A program made the translations under genes and the position numbers. Positions 51,572-61,022 of a stretch of DNA of 64,000 nt are shown piece by piece (the first letter of the stretch is position 1; every line of letters begins with the position of its first letter). Source of the stretch: JAJECS01 sp965198185. GTDB taxonomy: Bacteria; Chloroflexota; UBA11872. The DNA is taken from positions 1,426,001-1,490,000 of the forward strand of contig CBDAOU010000002.1 in the NCBI GenBank assembly GCA_965198185.1. Direction: 5' to 3'. Under the pieces are notes generated by a model. It was not told where the DNA came from, made no database searches, and saw only the letters and a list, made by a program, of their open reading frames with translations.

Positions 51572-52707
51572 TCAGGCCTCCACCAAGCCCAGCTCTCTGG
51601 ACAGGTGAGTCCATCGCTCGTGACCGTCCTCCGTGATCAGATACGTGTCCTCGACCGCAAACGCCCCGTGCTCGTCGTCGTGGTAGAGCGTCTCGAGGTT
51701 GATGACCATGTTCGGTTCCAGAGTTTGCGTGCTGCCGTGGATGAGCGCCGGGCTCTCATGGTGCTCCACGCCGATGCCGTGCCCTACGTGCTCCAGGCGC
51801 GCGTCGGGCAGCGACTGTCGTAGACCGTCCACGGTCGCCGTGTAGATCTCGCCCGCCGTCGCGCCGGGCCGTAGCAATGACACGCCCTGCGACTGCCCCT
51901 GCATCACGGCCGCATAGAGCCGCTCCTGCGCGGCGCTCGGCGACCCCACACATACGAGCGCGCGTTGTCGGCGTGGTAGCCGTGGACCAGCGCGCCGAGG
52001 TCGAAGCGGATCAGATCGCCCTCGGCAAGCCGGCGGTTGCCGGGAACCTTGTGCGTGATGACGCTCTCCGGGCCGAACCCAAGCACGAAGTTCTTGATGC
52101 CCTCGGCGCCCTGACGCCCGACGCTGGCTCGAAACGCAGCGGCCAACTCGGCCTCGCTGATCCCGGTGCGGGCAGCCGCCAGCATGTCGGCGGAGGCGGT
52201 CTCCAGGACCCGGGTCGCCGCGCGCAGGTGCATGAGCTCATCGTCGGTCTTGACGGCGCGGATGCGCCGGATCAGCTCGCTGCAGTCGCGAATCGCGCGG
52301 TCCGCGCACGCCGCCGTCACCTCGTCCATGATCCACTTGGGAATCACTTTCTCTTCCACGCCAACCGTCCGGGCGTCCGGGCGATCGGTCAGCGCCGTCC
52401 GCAGGGCCCGCCGCCAGCCGCCGGCTTCGGCGCGGCTGCCCGCGGCGGCGTGCTCGGCGTAGACGACCACGTCGGTGATCCAGCTGGTCGTGACGAACGC
52501 CTCGAGGTTCCAGCGCGGAATGATCGCGACCGGCTCAATCGCGGGATCGGCAAAGAAGAGGCAGACGGCGGGTCGATCGATGAACGAGAACGAGTTGACC
52601 TGCGTGAAACCCGAAAAATAGAGGAAGTTGTTGGGCTGCGTCAGGACGAGGACGTCGATCCCGGCTTCACCCATCAACTCTAGGGCGCGGGAGTGATTGA
52701 GCAGCAT
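51572..52707 (-). CDS. M24-family (Xaa-Pro) aminopeptidase-like protein, one-base deletion
   Basis: A creatinase-fold metallopeptidase of about 378 residues when repaired. The N-terminal domain has LVLTQPNNFLYFSGF; the catalytic domain has the five metal ligands: Asp in IRFDLGALV, Asp in HADNARSY, His in VGHGIGVEHHES, Glu in NLETLYH and Glu in FAVEDTYL. The frame breaks in the C-run at 51943-51946 (one base missing), between SYVWG and SPSAAQERL; restoring one base joins them. It may be an aminopeptidase or a creatinase-like amidinohydrolase. It starts MLLNHSRALEL. Confidence 0.87.
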
Positions 52708-52748
52708 GGTCCCGTCCTTGCGCCTACGGTGCGGCTGCCGTCGGGGGC

Positions 52749-53786
52749 CTAACCCCAGATTTGCTCACAGACACGGGCAGCGTTTCCTCCCAGGATGCCC
52801 CGTATCTCGTCCTCCGCATACCCGCGTTTCCGCAGGCCCTCCGGGATGACGGGGAACTCCGCATGCGTATGCAGCCCCTCCACGTACTCGGTCTCCAGCA
52901 CATAGCGTCCGACCATGTCCGGATACATGCGCTTGGTGGCGTTTTCCCACTTCACCTTCGACTGCGGCGTGATGTCCGAGCCAATGGCCGCATGCTCCGG
53001 TCCGACCAGCTCGCAGACGTAGTCGATGTGGCGGAAGTAGTCCTCGAGGTCCAGCTGATCCTTGTCATCTTGGTGGCAGAACGGGGCATAGGACGCCAGG
53101 CCGACGACGCCGCCGGTGGCGGCCGCGGCGCGAATCTGGTCGTCGGTCAGGTTGCGCGGATTGGGTGTGACGGCATGGGCATTGGAATGGGTAAACATCA
53201 CGGGGCCGTCGTAACGCTCGATGGCCTCCAGCGAGGTTCTGACGCCCGCGTGCGACAGGTCGAGCATGATCCCGGCGCGCCGCAGCTCGCGCACCATGCG
53301 GATGCCCAGCAGCGTCAGACCGTCGTCCCGCGTCTCGAGACAGCCCGTGCCCAGCTGGTTGGCTTCGTTGTACGTGAGAGCGGCGACGCGCAGGCCCAGT
53401 CGATGGAATATCGGGATGAACTGGGTGTTGTGACGCAAGACGTCCAGCCCTTGAAATCCCAGGATCAGCCCCAGCTTTCCCGAAGCATGAGCCTCATGGA
53501 TATCCGCCATCCGCTCGATGAGCATGAGCTTGTCACCCATGTCGTTGCACAGGTTGAAGGCGTCAAAGAAATCGTCCAGGAGGTGCTCCACGTCACGCGC
53601 ATAAAGCGCCAGCGTGACGTGAATGACGTTCACACCGCCGCGTCGGACGTGCGCGCCGTAGGCCGCCGGAGCGTGATGCGGCGGGATGACCGAGTTCAGG
53701 TTTCCGCCGAGGAGGTCGATGACCGGACCGTCGCTCAGCACCGGCGGCGGGTCGCCCGGCTGGGGCGCAGGCATTTCGGTGGACAT
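52749..53786 (-). CDS. M19 dipeptidase-family protein with altered metal site
   Basis: A TIM-barrel protein of 345 residues. The conserved LDLSHAG and FTHSNAHAV histidines and an AIGSDIT aspartate are kept. The N-terminal 'DGHxD' metal pair of membrane dipeptidase reads DLLGGN here, and the bridging Glu of 'GVEGGH' is replaced: GFQGLD. One of the two zinc sites should therefore be missing. It could be a mononuclear hydrolase with a different substrate or an inactive relative. Adjacent catabolic genes give no direct clue to the substrate. Start MSTEMPAPQ at 53786. Confidence 0.82.
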   Translation of the reverse strand: MSTEMPAPQPGDPPPVLSDGPVIDLLGGNLNSVIPPHHAPAAYGAHVRRGGVNVIHVTLALYARDVEHLLDDFFDAFNLCNDMGDKLMLIERMADIHEAHASGKLGLILGFQGLDVLRHNTQFIPIFHRLGLRVAALTYNEANQLGTGCLETRDDGLTLLGIRMVRELRRAGIMLDLSHAGVRTSLEAIERYDGPVMFTHSNAHAVTPNPRNLTDDQIRAAAATGGVVGLASYAPFCHQDDKDQLDLEDYFRHIDYVCELVGPEHAAIGSDITPQSKVKWENATKRMYPDMVGRYVLETEYVEGLHTHAEFPVIPEGLRKRGYAEDEIRGILGGNAARVCEQIWG

Positions 53787-53860
53787 GGCGGTGTTCCTCG
53801 ATTCGCTCGACCAAGCATCGCAGACGCTGGCTTTGGGCGTGGCGCCATGCGCCAGTGCCG

Positions 53861-53866
53861 CATAAT
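53861..53866 (+). promoter_or_regulatory. -10 element of a possibly leaderless transcript
   Basis: CATAAT (five of six) lies only five bases before ATG 53872; transcription starting seven bases later would begin at about the A of the ATG. No clear -35 was found, and no ribosome binding site precedes the ATG. Confidence 0.3.
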
Positions 53867-53871
53867 CGGGA

Positions 53872-54624
53872 ATGGCAGCGGCAGACGAACCAATCGACCC
53901 AGCGACCTACGGCGAGCGGTGGGCCGATGTATACGACGACTTGCACACGGGGGCCGGTCCCACAGCCGTGGCATGTCTCGCGGACCTCGCTCGGGGAGGC
54001 CATGCGCTTGAATTAGGGATTGGGACAGGCCGCTTCGCGCTCCCGCTGGCGGAGACCGGTGTGGCCGTCGAGGGCATCGACCTGTCGGAGTCCATGGTGG
54101 CGAAGCTGCGGGAAAAGCCGGGCGGCACGGACATTCCGGTCACGATGGGCGACTTTGCGGATGTCGGTCGCCCGGGTCCGTTCGACCTCATCTTCGTTGT
54201 CTTCAACACGTTCTTCGTGTTGCTGGAGCAGGCGGCCCAGGTGCGCTGCTTCGGCAACGTTGCGAAACGCCTCAAGCCGGACGGAGCGTTCGTGATCGAG
54301 GCGTTTGTGCCAGACCTGGCGCGGTTTCAGCGCAACCAGTGGCTCAGCGTGGGAGAGATCAGCCTCGATCACGTCCGGCTGGATGCGGCCCGCCACGATC
54401 CCGTCGCTCAGCACGTAACCAGCCAGACGATCTTCTTGTCGGATGGATCAGTCGACCTGCGGCCCGTCCGGCTCCGGTATGCCTGGCCGTCAGAGCTCGA
54501 CCTGATGGCACAGCTCGCCGGCCTGCGGTTGCACGCGCGCTGGTCGGATTGGAGCCGGTCGCCGTTCAACGCCTCCAGCACCAACCACGTCTCGGTCTAC
54601 GTCCGCGACGACTCGCGTGCCTAA
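53872..54624 (+). CDS. class I SAM-dependent methyltransferase
   Basis: A 250-residue Rossmann-fold methyltransferase. Motif I ALELGIGTGRFALPL, motif II VEGIDLSESM, acidic DFADVG (adenine), and FDLIFVVFNTFFVL (motif IV-like) are all present. The C-terminal beta-strands (SELDLMAQLAGLRL) are typical of this general family. Substrate unknown; the neighbours are catabolic, so a metabolite or antibiotic-like small molecule is as likely as anything. A possible leaderless start is noted separately. Confidence 0.88.
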   Translation: MAAADEPIDPATYGERWADVYDDLHTGAGPTAVACLADLARGGHALELGIGTGRFALPLAETGVAVEGIDLSESMVAKLREKPGGTDIPVTMGDFADVGRPGPFDLIFVVFNTFFVLLEQAAQVRCFGNVAKRLKPDGAFVIEAFVPDLARFQRNQWLSVGEISLDHVRLDAARHDPVAQHVTSQTIFLSDGSVDLRPVRLRYAWPSELDLMAQLAGLRLHARWSDWSRSPFNASSTNHVSVYVRDDSRA

Positions 54625-54648
54625 CGCCGAGTCGCTGGGCTCGGTGGC

Positions 54649-55800
54649 CTAGGCGGAAACGGTCGTCGGTAGCTCGAAATCGGTGGTCGTCGGAAGGAAC
54701 CGGCCGCTGGCGCTTGATTTGTGCGCCAGGTCGATGACTTCGAGGATGTGCAGCGCCTGGCGGGCGGAGAGCTGCACCTCGGCGTCATCCGCGATGCAGT
54801 CGACGAGGTGCGTGATCGCGCCCGCGCGGTCCACGATGTCCCAGCCGTCGTTCGGCTCGCCCACAGCCTCCCAGCGGCTCTCGCGGCCGCCAGTAACTGT
54901 GCGATAGAGCTCAATGTTGTCGACGCCCGTGCCCCCGTTGACCGCGAGGACCCCGGCGTCGCCGTAGTACTCGGTGTGCGGTCCGCGAAAGTTCGCCGGC
55001 AGATAGCCCGAATAGACCATGCCGAAGCGGTCCTCGCCCCAGTCGAGCATCATGACGACGTTGTCGGGGGCCGTCGTGGCGAAGCGCTGCCCTTTGGTCG
55101 GGCCGCTCCCGGAGACTCGCTCGGGTACGGCGATGCCGGCGAACGCTCCCACGCGCTTGATCGGGCCCAGGAGCCGCGTGGGCGGAATGAGCTGATAGGG
55201 CGTCAGGTCGAACAGCGGGCCGCCTTCGCCGGTTTGGTACATCCACGTCTGGTCGGTTGGAGGCGTGTCGATCCGGGCCAGGTTGCTTCCGATCCGCTGC
55301 CACTCGGTTTCCCGGTCGGCGGGATTCGCGGTCATGTGCGTGCGCATCGCGGCCACCCGGCCGATGGCGCCGCCGGCGATGAGCGCCTCGGCGCGCCGCG
55401 ACACGGGCTCGAAGGCCATGGCCGGCGCCGCCGCCAGCTTGAGCCCCCGCGCCTCCGCCAGCTCCGCGATCTCGGTCGCCTGCTCGAAGGTGGCTGCGAT
55501 GGGCTTTTCAATGCCCAAATGCCTGCCGGCTTCAAGCACCTGCTTGGCATGCTCGTAGTGCTGGCTGTGCTTGGTGAGCACCAGCACCGCTTCGACATCC
55601 GTTGATTCGAGCATCTGGCCAAGGTCCGTGAATGCGGCCTGCGCGCCCCACTTGTCGGCGGCGGCCTGCGCCCGGCCCGGCACGACGTCGCAGAGCGCCG
55701 TCAACTCCGCACGCTCGCCGTGTTTGACGATGGCTTCCAGGTAGAACAGCTCGGCGACGGTCCCGATGCCCAAGACGCCAACACTGACTTTGCGCGCCAT
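54649..55800 (-). CDS. Gfo/Idh/MocA family oxidoreductase
   Basis: A 383-residue NAD(P)-dependent sugar or cyclitol oxidoreductase. The Rossmann GVLGIGTVAELFYLEAI leads; the EKPIAATF motif (Lys-Pro pair in catalysis) and an aldose-binding C-terminal domain with GPLFDLTPYQLI follow. ATG 55800 has AAAGGAG six bases upstream; an earlier start at 55833 lacks one. It diverges from the sugar ABC permease genes across 149 bp, in which a TATACT (55887-55892) may be the -10 of the transporter. Oxidation of a sugar imported by that transporter is an inference. Confidence 0.9.
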   Translation of the reverse strand: MARKVSVGVLGIGTVAELFYLEAIVKHGERAELTALCDVVPGRAQAAADKWGAQAAFTDLGQMLESTDVEAVLVLTKHSQHYEHAKQVLEAGRHLGIEKPIAATFEQATEIAELAEARGLKLAAAPAMAFEPVSRRAEALIAGGAIGRVAAMRTHMTANPADRETEWQRIGSNLARIDTPPTDQTWMYQTGEGGPLFDLTPYQLIPPTRLLGPIKRVGAFAGIAVPERVSGSGPTKGQRFATTAPDNVVMMLDWGEDRFGMVYSGYLPANFRGPHTEYYGDAGVLAVNGGTGVDNIELYRTVTGGRESRWEAVGEPNDGWDIVDRAGAITHLVDCIADDAEVQLSARQALHILEVIDLAHKSSASGRFLPTTTDFELPTTVSA

Positions 55801-55886
55801 GGTGCAACTCCTTTGGTGTGCGCCACGCGGCACGGCGGGCCCGCATTGTACGGGGCCGCTCGTTCGCGGCTCGCTGGCGCCCGGCG

Positions 55887-55892
55887 TATACT
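55887..55892 (+). promoter_or_regulatory. possible -10 of the sugar ABC transporter
   Basis: TATACT (five of six) about 60 bp upstream of the permease start; TTCGCG 18 bp before it is a poor -35. The call rests on position and the -10 alone. Confidence 0.3.
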
Positions 55893-55949
55893 CGCGCCGC
55901 CCGCAGGGGGCTTGATCCAGAGCTCAGCGGCGAGCTTTGGTGATCGTGG

Positions 55950-56861
55950 GTGTACGCCATGATCCGCAATGCAGTCGCTCGACAGCCCGGCGCCGGTTCG
56001 GCACCGGTAGCCGGCCGGGGGGCACTGCGCCGCTGGCCCCTCCAACCAGAAGCCATCGTCCGGGGTGTGGCTCTCGTCGCCCTGGCCGCCATCGTGCTGT
56101 ACCCGATCTTCTGGCTGATCACCAACTCGCTGCGGCCCAATGGCGAGATCTTCAAGCATCCGGCTGCGTGGTTGCCGCCGACGCCGACCCTCGAGGCCTA
56201 CGGCAAGGTCTTCGGCACGGGCCTGTGGCTTCGCATTTTTCTCAACAGCTACTTCGTGGCCGGCGCCACCACGCTTGTCGCCATCACCCTCGGGGCGCTC
56301 GCCGCCTACGGCATGTCGCGGTTTGCCTTTCGCGGCAAGCGACCGCTGGAGTTCTTCGTGGTGGGGACGCAGCAGATTCCGCCGGTAGCCATGATCATTC
56401 CGTTCTTCGCGCTGGTGCGGCAGTTCGGGCTCTACGACACCCACCTGGCGTTGATCATCACCTACGCCTCGTTCGCTCTGCCGCTGTCCATCCTCATGCT
56501 GACGACCTACTTCGCGACGATTCCGATCGAGCTGGAGGAGTCCGCGTTCATCGATGGCGCGGGCCGGCTGCGCATGCTGTGGACGATCATGCGCCCCCTC
56601 GCCTTGCCGGGAATCGTGGCCACCGGGGTGTTTGCCTTCATCTTGTCGTTCCAGGACTTGCTGTTCGCCGTCCAGCTCACGGTCTCGGATGATATGCGCA
56701 CCATTCCGCTCGGCATTGTGACGCTGATCGGGCAGCAAAACGTGGACTGGCATCAGATGCTGGCGGCATCCGTGCTGGCCAGCATTCCGCTGCTCGTACT
56801 CTATGCACTAGCGCAGCGGTATCTGGTGTCGGGGTTGACCCTCGGGGCCGTCAAGCAGTAG
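55950..56861 (+). CDS. carbohydrate ABC transporter permease (MalG-like)
   Basis: A 303-residue permease with about six membrane helices; the first lies near residue 40 (ALVALAAIVLYPIFWLI). The EAA loop reads EESAFIDGAGRLRMLWTIMR, which would contact the ATPase. The end IPLLVLYALAQRYLVSGLT is typical of MalG-type subunits. A GTG at 55950 and ATG 55959 are both possible starts. The binding protein follows after 100 bp and the partner permease after that, an unusual permease-binding protein-permease order. Confidence 0.9.
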   Translation: MYAMIRNAVARQPGAGSAPVAGRGALRRWPLQPEAIVRGVALVALAAIVLYPIFWLITNSLRPNGEIFKHPAAWLPPTPTLEAYGKVFGTGLWLRIFLNSYFVAGATTLVAITLGALAAYGMSRFAFRGKRPLEFFVVGTQQIPPVAMIIPFFALVRQFGLYDTHLALIITYASFALPLSILMLTTYFATIPIELEESAFIDGAGRLRMLWTIMRPLALPGIVATGVFAFILSFQDLLFAVQLTVSDDMRTIPLGIVTLIGQQNVDWHQMLAASVLASIPLLVLYALAQRYLVSGLTLGAVKQ

Positions 56862-56961
56862 CCGTGCAGGTGAGGAGGTGCCGTATCGGGTAACGCTGAT
56901 CGACCGCTGTGCTCGGCTCCGCGGGCCGAGCGCCCGAAACCACGATTCTTAGGAGGTGTGT

Positions 56962-58284
56962 ATGCATTCACGCAGATTCAGCCGGCGCTCACTGATGGCT
57001 GCCGGCTTTGGCGTGACGGTTGGCGTCGCCACGGCGTCGCTGCTGGCGGCCTGCGGTGAGGACGAGTCCGAGACCATGACCGAGGCGACGTCCATGGACG
57101 GTGGAGAACGGGAAACCGTCACGATCGAATACCTGAACTGGGCGTTCTCAGAGGTCGGCGTAGGCCCGGCCGCTGAGATTCTGGACGCCTTCCACGCGGC
57201 CATGCCCCACATCCAAGTGGAGCCCCAGAACCTTGGCTTCAGCCAGGCTCAGGACAAGATGATCACCCTGCACGCCGCCGGAGCCCTGCCGGACGCCATC
57301 CAAATCGGCTTCTGGCAGATCGGCGACTTCTGGGACCAGGGCATGATTCGCGAAGTCGAAACCATGGCCAACGCCGCGAACTTCGACTGGTCGGACTACG
57401 CCGGGCCGCTCAAGAACCAGATCGGGGACGAGATCGTCGTTGTCCCGATGTCCACGATCACTGGGCTCACCCACTACAACGAGGGAACGTTCGAGGCCGC
57501 CGGCGTGGACGGGCCGCCGGATGACTGGGACCAGCACATCGAGATCGGCAAGCAGGTCACCGATCCTGACGCCGGCCAGTACGGCATCTCGCACGCCTGG
57601 AGCCTCGAGAATCCCCAGGTTTACAGCCACTTGTACCCGCAGATCTGGCAGGCGGGCGGAGAAGTCGAGAACGACGACGACCTCACCTTCGCCGCCAATA
57701 CGTCGGCGGGCCTGGACGCTCTGAGCTACGTGCTCGACATGGAGCTCAAGGAAGGAATGGTGGCGCCCGGCAGCCTGAACGGCGACGAGCAAACGTTGAT
57801 CGAGAACTTCGGCTCAGGCGTGAGCGGCATGTTCTACGACAACTCCGCGCACTTCAACGGCTATCTGGAGCGCGAAGATCTCAGTTTCTTCGTTGGTCCG
57901 CCGCTGCAGGGTCCCGCGAAGCGGGCCGGCTTCACCTTCGGCTGGCGCAACAGCATCGCCGACCGCACGGAGTACCCGCAGGAGACCTTCGACTTTCTGG
58001 CATGGATCGCCGGCGTCGAGGGCAATTCGCTCCTCGCTGGGCTCGGCAACCAGGTTCCCGCAAACAAGAACGCGACGCCCACCTACGCGATTGGCCGCAT
58101 GAGCGAGCTTGTCACCGAGGCGGTCAAGTGGGCCACGTTCGAGGGCGCCCAGGGCTCTGAGGGCCTAGGAGATGAGCGCCTCATCTTCGTGCGCAATATC
58201 CACGACGCCATCAACGGCACGGCCTCGTATCAGGAGGTCCTGGACCGCACCGAGGAGGGGTGGGACGAATCCGTAAGCGGCTAG
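56962..58284 (+). CDS. sugar ABC transporter substrate-binding lipoprotein
   Basis: A 440-residue family-1 extracytoplasmic binding protein. The N-terminus has twin arginines (SRRSLMAAGFG) and a lipobox (ASLLAAC), so a Tat-exported lipoprotein is likely. The mature part begins with an acidic spacer and carries YLNWAFSEVGVGPAAEILD, FHAAMPHIQVEPQNLG, and a C-terminal WIAGVEGNSLLAGLGNQVP. AGGAGG lies 5 bp upstream of ATG 56962. A 13-bp hairpin follows the stop. The bound sugar is unknown. Confidence 0.91.
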   Translation: MHSRRFSRRSLMAAGFGVTVGVATASLLAACGEDESETMTEATSMDGGERETVTIEYLNWAFSEVGVGPAAEILDAFHAAMPHIQVEPQNLGFSQAQDKMITLHAAGALPDAIQIGFWQIGDFWDQGMIREVETMANAANFDWSDYAGPLKNQIGDEIVVVPMSTITGLTHYNEGTFEAAGVDGPPDDWDQHIEIGKQVTDPDAGQYGISHAWSLENPQVYSHLYPQIWQAGGEVENDDDLTFAANTSAGLDALSYVLDMELKEGMVAPGSLNGDEQTLIENFGSGVSGMFYDNSAHFNGYLEREDLSFFVGPPLQGPAKRAGFTFGWRNSIADRTEYPQETFDFLAWIAGVEGNSLLAGLGNQVPANKNATPTYAIGRMSELVTEAVKWATFEGAQGSEGLGDERLIFVRNIHDAINGTASYQEVLDRTEEGWDESVSG

Positions 58285-58321
58285 GCCGCGCGGGTTTGTC
58301 ATCGCCGCGAGGAATGACCCT

Positions 58322-58352
58322 GGAGAGCGCGGGCGCGGAGCCCGCGCTCTCC
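58322..58352 (+). promoter_or_regulatory. 13-bp hairpin between binding-protein and permease genes
   Basis: GGAGAGCGCGGGC (58322-58334) and its exact complement (58340-58352) around loop GCGGA. There is no T-run, so it is more likely a 3' stabilising or partial-termination element that keeps binding-protein mRNA in excess over the downstream permease, as in other sugar-importer operons. This role is inferred. Confidence 0.55.
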
Positions 58353-58472
58353 GATGGGCTGACGGCGACGACCTAACGTGCACTCACTATTGCTGTCCAG
58401 ACCGCTGCCGCTGGCGGCCGCACGGCCGCAGGTGCAGCACGCCGCAAGCGCAACCATGGATCGCGCGCCGCA

Positions 58473-59420
58473 ATGACCGATACCACAGCCCAACAGCCAT
58501 CCCGCGCCTCTCGTCGAGAGGCGCCAAAGCGCCGCGCGTCATGGCGGCGCGCGCTCTTGCCCTATGCCTTCGTCGCCCCGGCGATGCTCGTGATGATGGC
58601 CCTCATGGTCTTTCCCATGGGGCGCATGTTTCACCTCAGCCTCTACCAAGACCTGTTCTCGCGCGTTGGGGAACAGTTCGTCGGCTTGGAAAACTACGCC
58701 GATCTGTTTCAGAAGGAGCTGTTTTGGATCGCGCTCAAGAACTCCATCGTCTTCGTGGCCGCCAGCCTCGTCATTCACCAGCTCGTGGGCGGCGGTCTGG
58801 CGCTGTTGCTCATGGCGCGCATGCGCGGACCGCTGCGAGCCTTCTTTCGGGCGATCTTCATCACGCCGTGGTTGATCATCCCGGCGGTCGTCGCCATTAC
58901 CTGGGTGCTGCTGCTCGACCATCGCGGCGGGTTCAACAGCACCCTACGGACCCTTGGAATTGTCGAGTGCTGCCCGCCGCCGGAGTGGTTTGGCGATTTC
59001 AAGTTGGCCATGCCGGCGCTCATCGCCACGAACGGGTGGGGCGGCTATCCCCTGACAATGATCATGTGGCTGGCGGGCTTGCAGAGCATTCCCAAGGACC
59101 ACTACGAAGCGGCGTCGGTTGACGGCGCCGGGCGCTGGCGGCGATTTCTCCACATCACGCTGCCCGCCATGGGACCCACGATCCTCACGATCCTGCTGCT
59201 CGACACGATCTATACCTTCCGCAATTGGGACCTGCCGTTTCTGACGACCGGCGGCGGCCCGGGCGATACGACCATGGTGCTGCCGCTGCTCACCTACCGC
59301 GAGGCATTCATCGGCTTCAACTTCGGCATATCAGCCGCGTCCGCCGTGATGATCCTGCTGATCACGGCGTTCTTTGTGTTCTGGTTTTTGCGGCTTCGCG
59401 GCCGGTTGCTGGAAGGCTGA
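58473..59420 (+). CDS. sugar ABC transporter permease (MalF/UgpA-like)
   Basis: A 315-residue permease with six helices after a basic N-terminal tail. Landmarks: LLPYAFVAPAMLVMMALMVF (TM1), a periplasmic FVGLENYADLF, and the EAA loop DHYEAASVDGAGRWRRFLHI. It is the partner of the MalG-like permease at 55950. No ATPase is encoded here; as in several organisms, a shared MsmK/UgpC-type ATPase may serve the importer. Confidence 0.9.
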   Translation: MTDTTAQQPSRASRREAPKRRASWRRALLPYAFVAPAMLVMMALMVFPMGRMFHLSLYQDLFSRVGEQFVGLENYADLFQKELFWIALKNSIVFVAASLVIHQLVGGGLALLLMARMRGPLRAFFRAIFITPWLIIPAVVAITWVLLLDHRGGFNSTLRTLGIVECCPPPEWFGDFKLAMPALIATNGWGGYPLTMIMWLAGLQSIPKDHYEAASVDGAGRWRRFLHITLPAMGPTILTILLLDTIYTFRNWDLPFLTTGGGPGDTTMVLPLLTYREAFIGFNFGISAASAVMILLITAFFVFWFLRLRGRLLEG

Positions 59421-59433
59421 CCTTCGAGCGGGC

Positions 59434-60108
59434 CTAAGGCATATTCCGCAGGTCCGCCGCCTTGAATCCGGTCGAGTTCGCCAAGTCGCGGCGGCGCTCT
59501 TCGATCTCGAGCACGCCGGGACAACGCTCGAGCACCTCGGCGACATGTTCCGGCGGCAGCACGGCGACCCCGTTGACATCGGCGTGGATGATGTCGCCGG
59601 TGCGCACGAGAGTGCCGCTTATCGTGACGTCGAGCCCCGCCTGCACGATCTCGGGGGTGCCGTGCGCGGCCACCAAGCCCGACGCGAAGTAGCGAAAGCC
59701 GAGCTCATGCACGGTTTCGAAATCGCGCACGCCGCCGTCGGTCACGAGCCCAATCGCTCCCAACGCCAGCGAAATCGTGGCCATCACGTCCCCGCAATGG
59801 GCCGAGCGATATCGATCGGGCCCTACGTCCTTCAGCACAAGCACTGCCGGCTTGGGTGACTTCTCGACCAGCTCGTACCACTGTGCAAATCCGTCGCCCT
59901 TCTTGGGCGATCCCGGCACCGTGCTGCGGCCCGTGGCCGTCACTGCGTAGCCCACCATGCGCCCAAGGTCCGGATACAGGCAGCGCACGTCCCATCCCAT
60001 ATAGCCGTCAATCGGGTCGCGCACCTCCATCTCTTCGATCGCGTTGCAGATGGTCGGGGTGTCGTATTCCAGCAAGCGGTCGAGGATTGCCGGGTCCAGC
60101 TCGGTCAT
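59434..60108 (-). CDS. RraA-like/HMG aldolase family protein
   Basis: A 224-residue protein of the RraA / 4-carboxy-4-hydroxy-2-oxoadipate aldolase superfamily. The mid-region SAHCGDVMATISLALGAIGL and TDGGVRDF with the metal-binding residues are characteristic. Close relatives cleave 4-hydroxy-4-methyl-2-oxoglutarate or bind RNase E; a metabolic role is more plausible in a catabolic cluster. ATG 60108 is preferred, because the family begins at LDPAILDRL. It is convergent with the permease (13 bp gap) and divergent from the creatininase gene. Confidence 0.85.
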   Translation of the reverse strand: MTELDPAILDRLLEYDTPTICNAIEEMEVRDPIDGYMGWDVRCLYPDLGRMVGYAVTATGRSTVPGSPKKGDGFAQWYELVEKSPKPAVLVLKDVGPDRYRSAHCGDVMATISLALGAIGLVTDGGVRDFETVHELGFRYFASGLVAAHGTPEIVQAGLDVTISGTLVRTGDIIHADVNGVAVLPPEHVAEVLERCPGVLEIEERRRDLANSTGFKAADLRNMP

Positions 60109-60241
60109 GGTTTCGCTCGAATCGTGGTGCGGGCGCGGTGAATCCCCGAACCTACGCACGCCCGCGACGGCGCGCAAGTAGAGGCGTGCGGCTCCGACTC
60201 TGATACGCTCCCGGCCCGCCGCCGGAGCCGAAGGTTGCGCC

Positions 60242-60922
60242 ATGAAATACGAACGCTTGCGACCCGATGAGATCGAAGCCATACGCGCCAAGGTGCCCGT
60301 GGCGGTGCTCCCATGGGGCGCCCTGGAGTGGCACGGCTACCACGCGGCAATCGGCCTCGACGGCCTCAAGGCCGCCGCCTTCGCCGACGCCGTGGCCGAC
60401 CGCATCGGCGCCATCTCGCTGCCGCCGCTCTACTGCGGGCACCAGACGATGAAGCCCCTTGCCGGGTTCAGCCACACGATCGAGATTTCGGCGTCCACGC
60501 TCGAAGCGTTGGCGCATGAGTACGTGGCGCAGCTGGCCGAGGAAGGCTTCGCCGTGGTGGTGATCATTTCCGGTCACGGCAATCCAGACCACCTGGCGGC
60601 GCTCGAACGCGGCGCGCGCCCGGCCGCCGAGGCCGCCGGGATCGCGCTCTGGATCCTGCCGGACAACGCGGCGATCGATGACGAGGAGTACCCCCTGGAC
60701 CACGCGGCGAAATGGGAAATCAGCGTGCTGTGGCACGTGGACCCCGAGTTCGTAGACCTCGCACAGGTCCGATCTGATGTGGACCTGGAGTCGCAGGGCA
60801 TTCTGGGCGTGAACCCCGTTGAGACGGCCTCGCCGGAACTGGGCGCGGCGGCGTTCGACGAGATCGTCGCGACCATTTCGGATCGAGCGCTCGAACTTCT
60901 CAAGCAGCGATCGGGGGACTAG
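60242..60922 (+). CDS. creatininase family protein
   Basis: A 226-residue metal-dependent amidohydrolase. Glu29, His31 and Asp40 in GALEWHGYHAAIGLD correspond to the metal ligands of the family; SGHGNPDHL and a later AKWEIS supply the remaining His and Glu. Such proteins hydrolyse creatinine, N-formyl or lactam substrates, and cofactors in F420 biosynthesis. Given the sugar-catabolic context, the substrate is open. ATG 60242 stands alone on the plus strand. Confidence 0.88.
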   Translation: MKYERLRPDEIEAIRAKVPVAVLPWGALEWHGYHAAIGLDGLKAAAFADAVADRIGAISLPPLYCGHQTMKPLAGFSHTIEISASTLEALAHEYVAQLAEEGFAVVVIISGHGNPDHLAALERGARPAAEAAGIALWILPDNAAIDDEEYPLDHAAKWEISVLWHVDPEFVDLAQVRSDVDLESQGILGVNPVETASPELGAAAFDEIVATISDRALELLKQRSGD

Positions 60923-61022
60923 GAGCCGCCAGCCGCGCTTCACCGGGGCGACGATGTTCTAGACGAGAACGCCGCCCGCAGGTCAACAGGCATCGACGGC
61001 GGCGCCGCCTTATCGGGCATTC

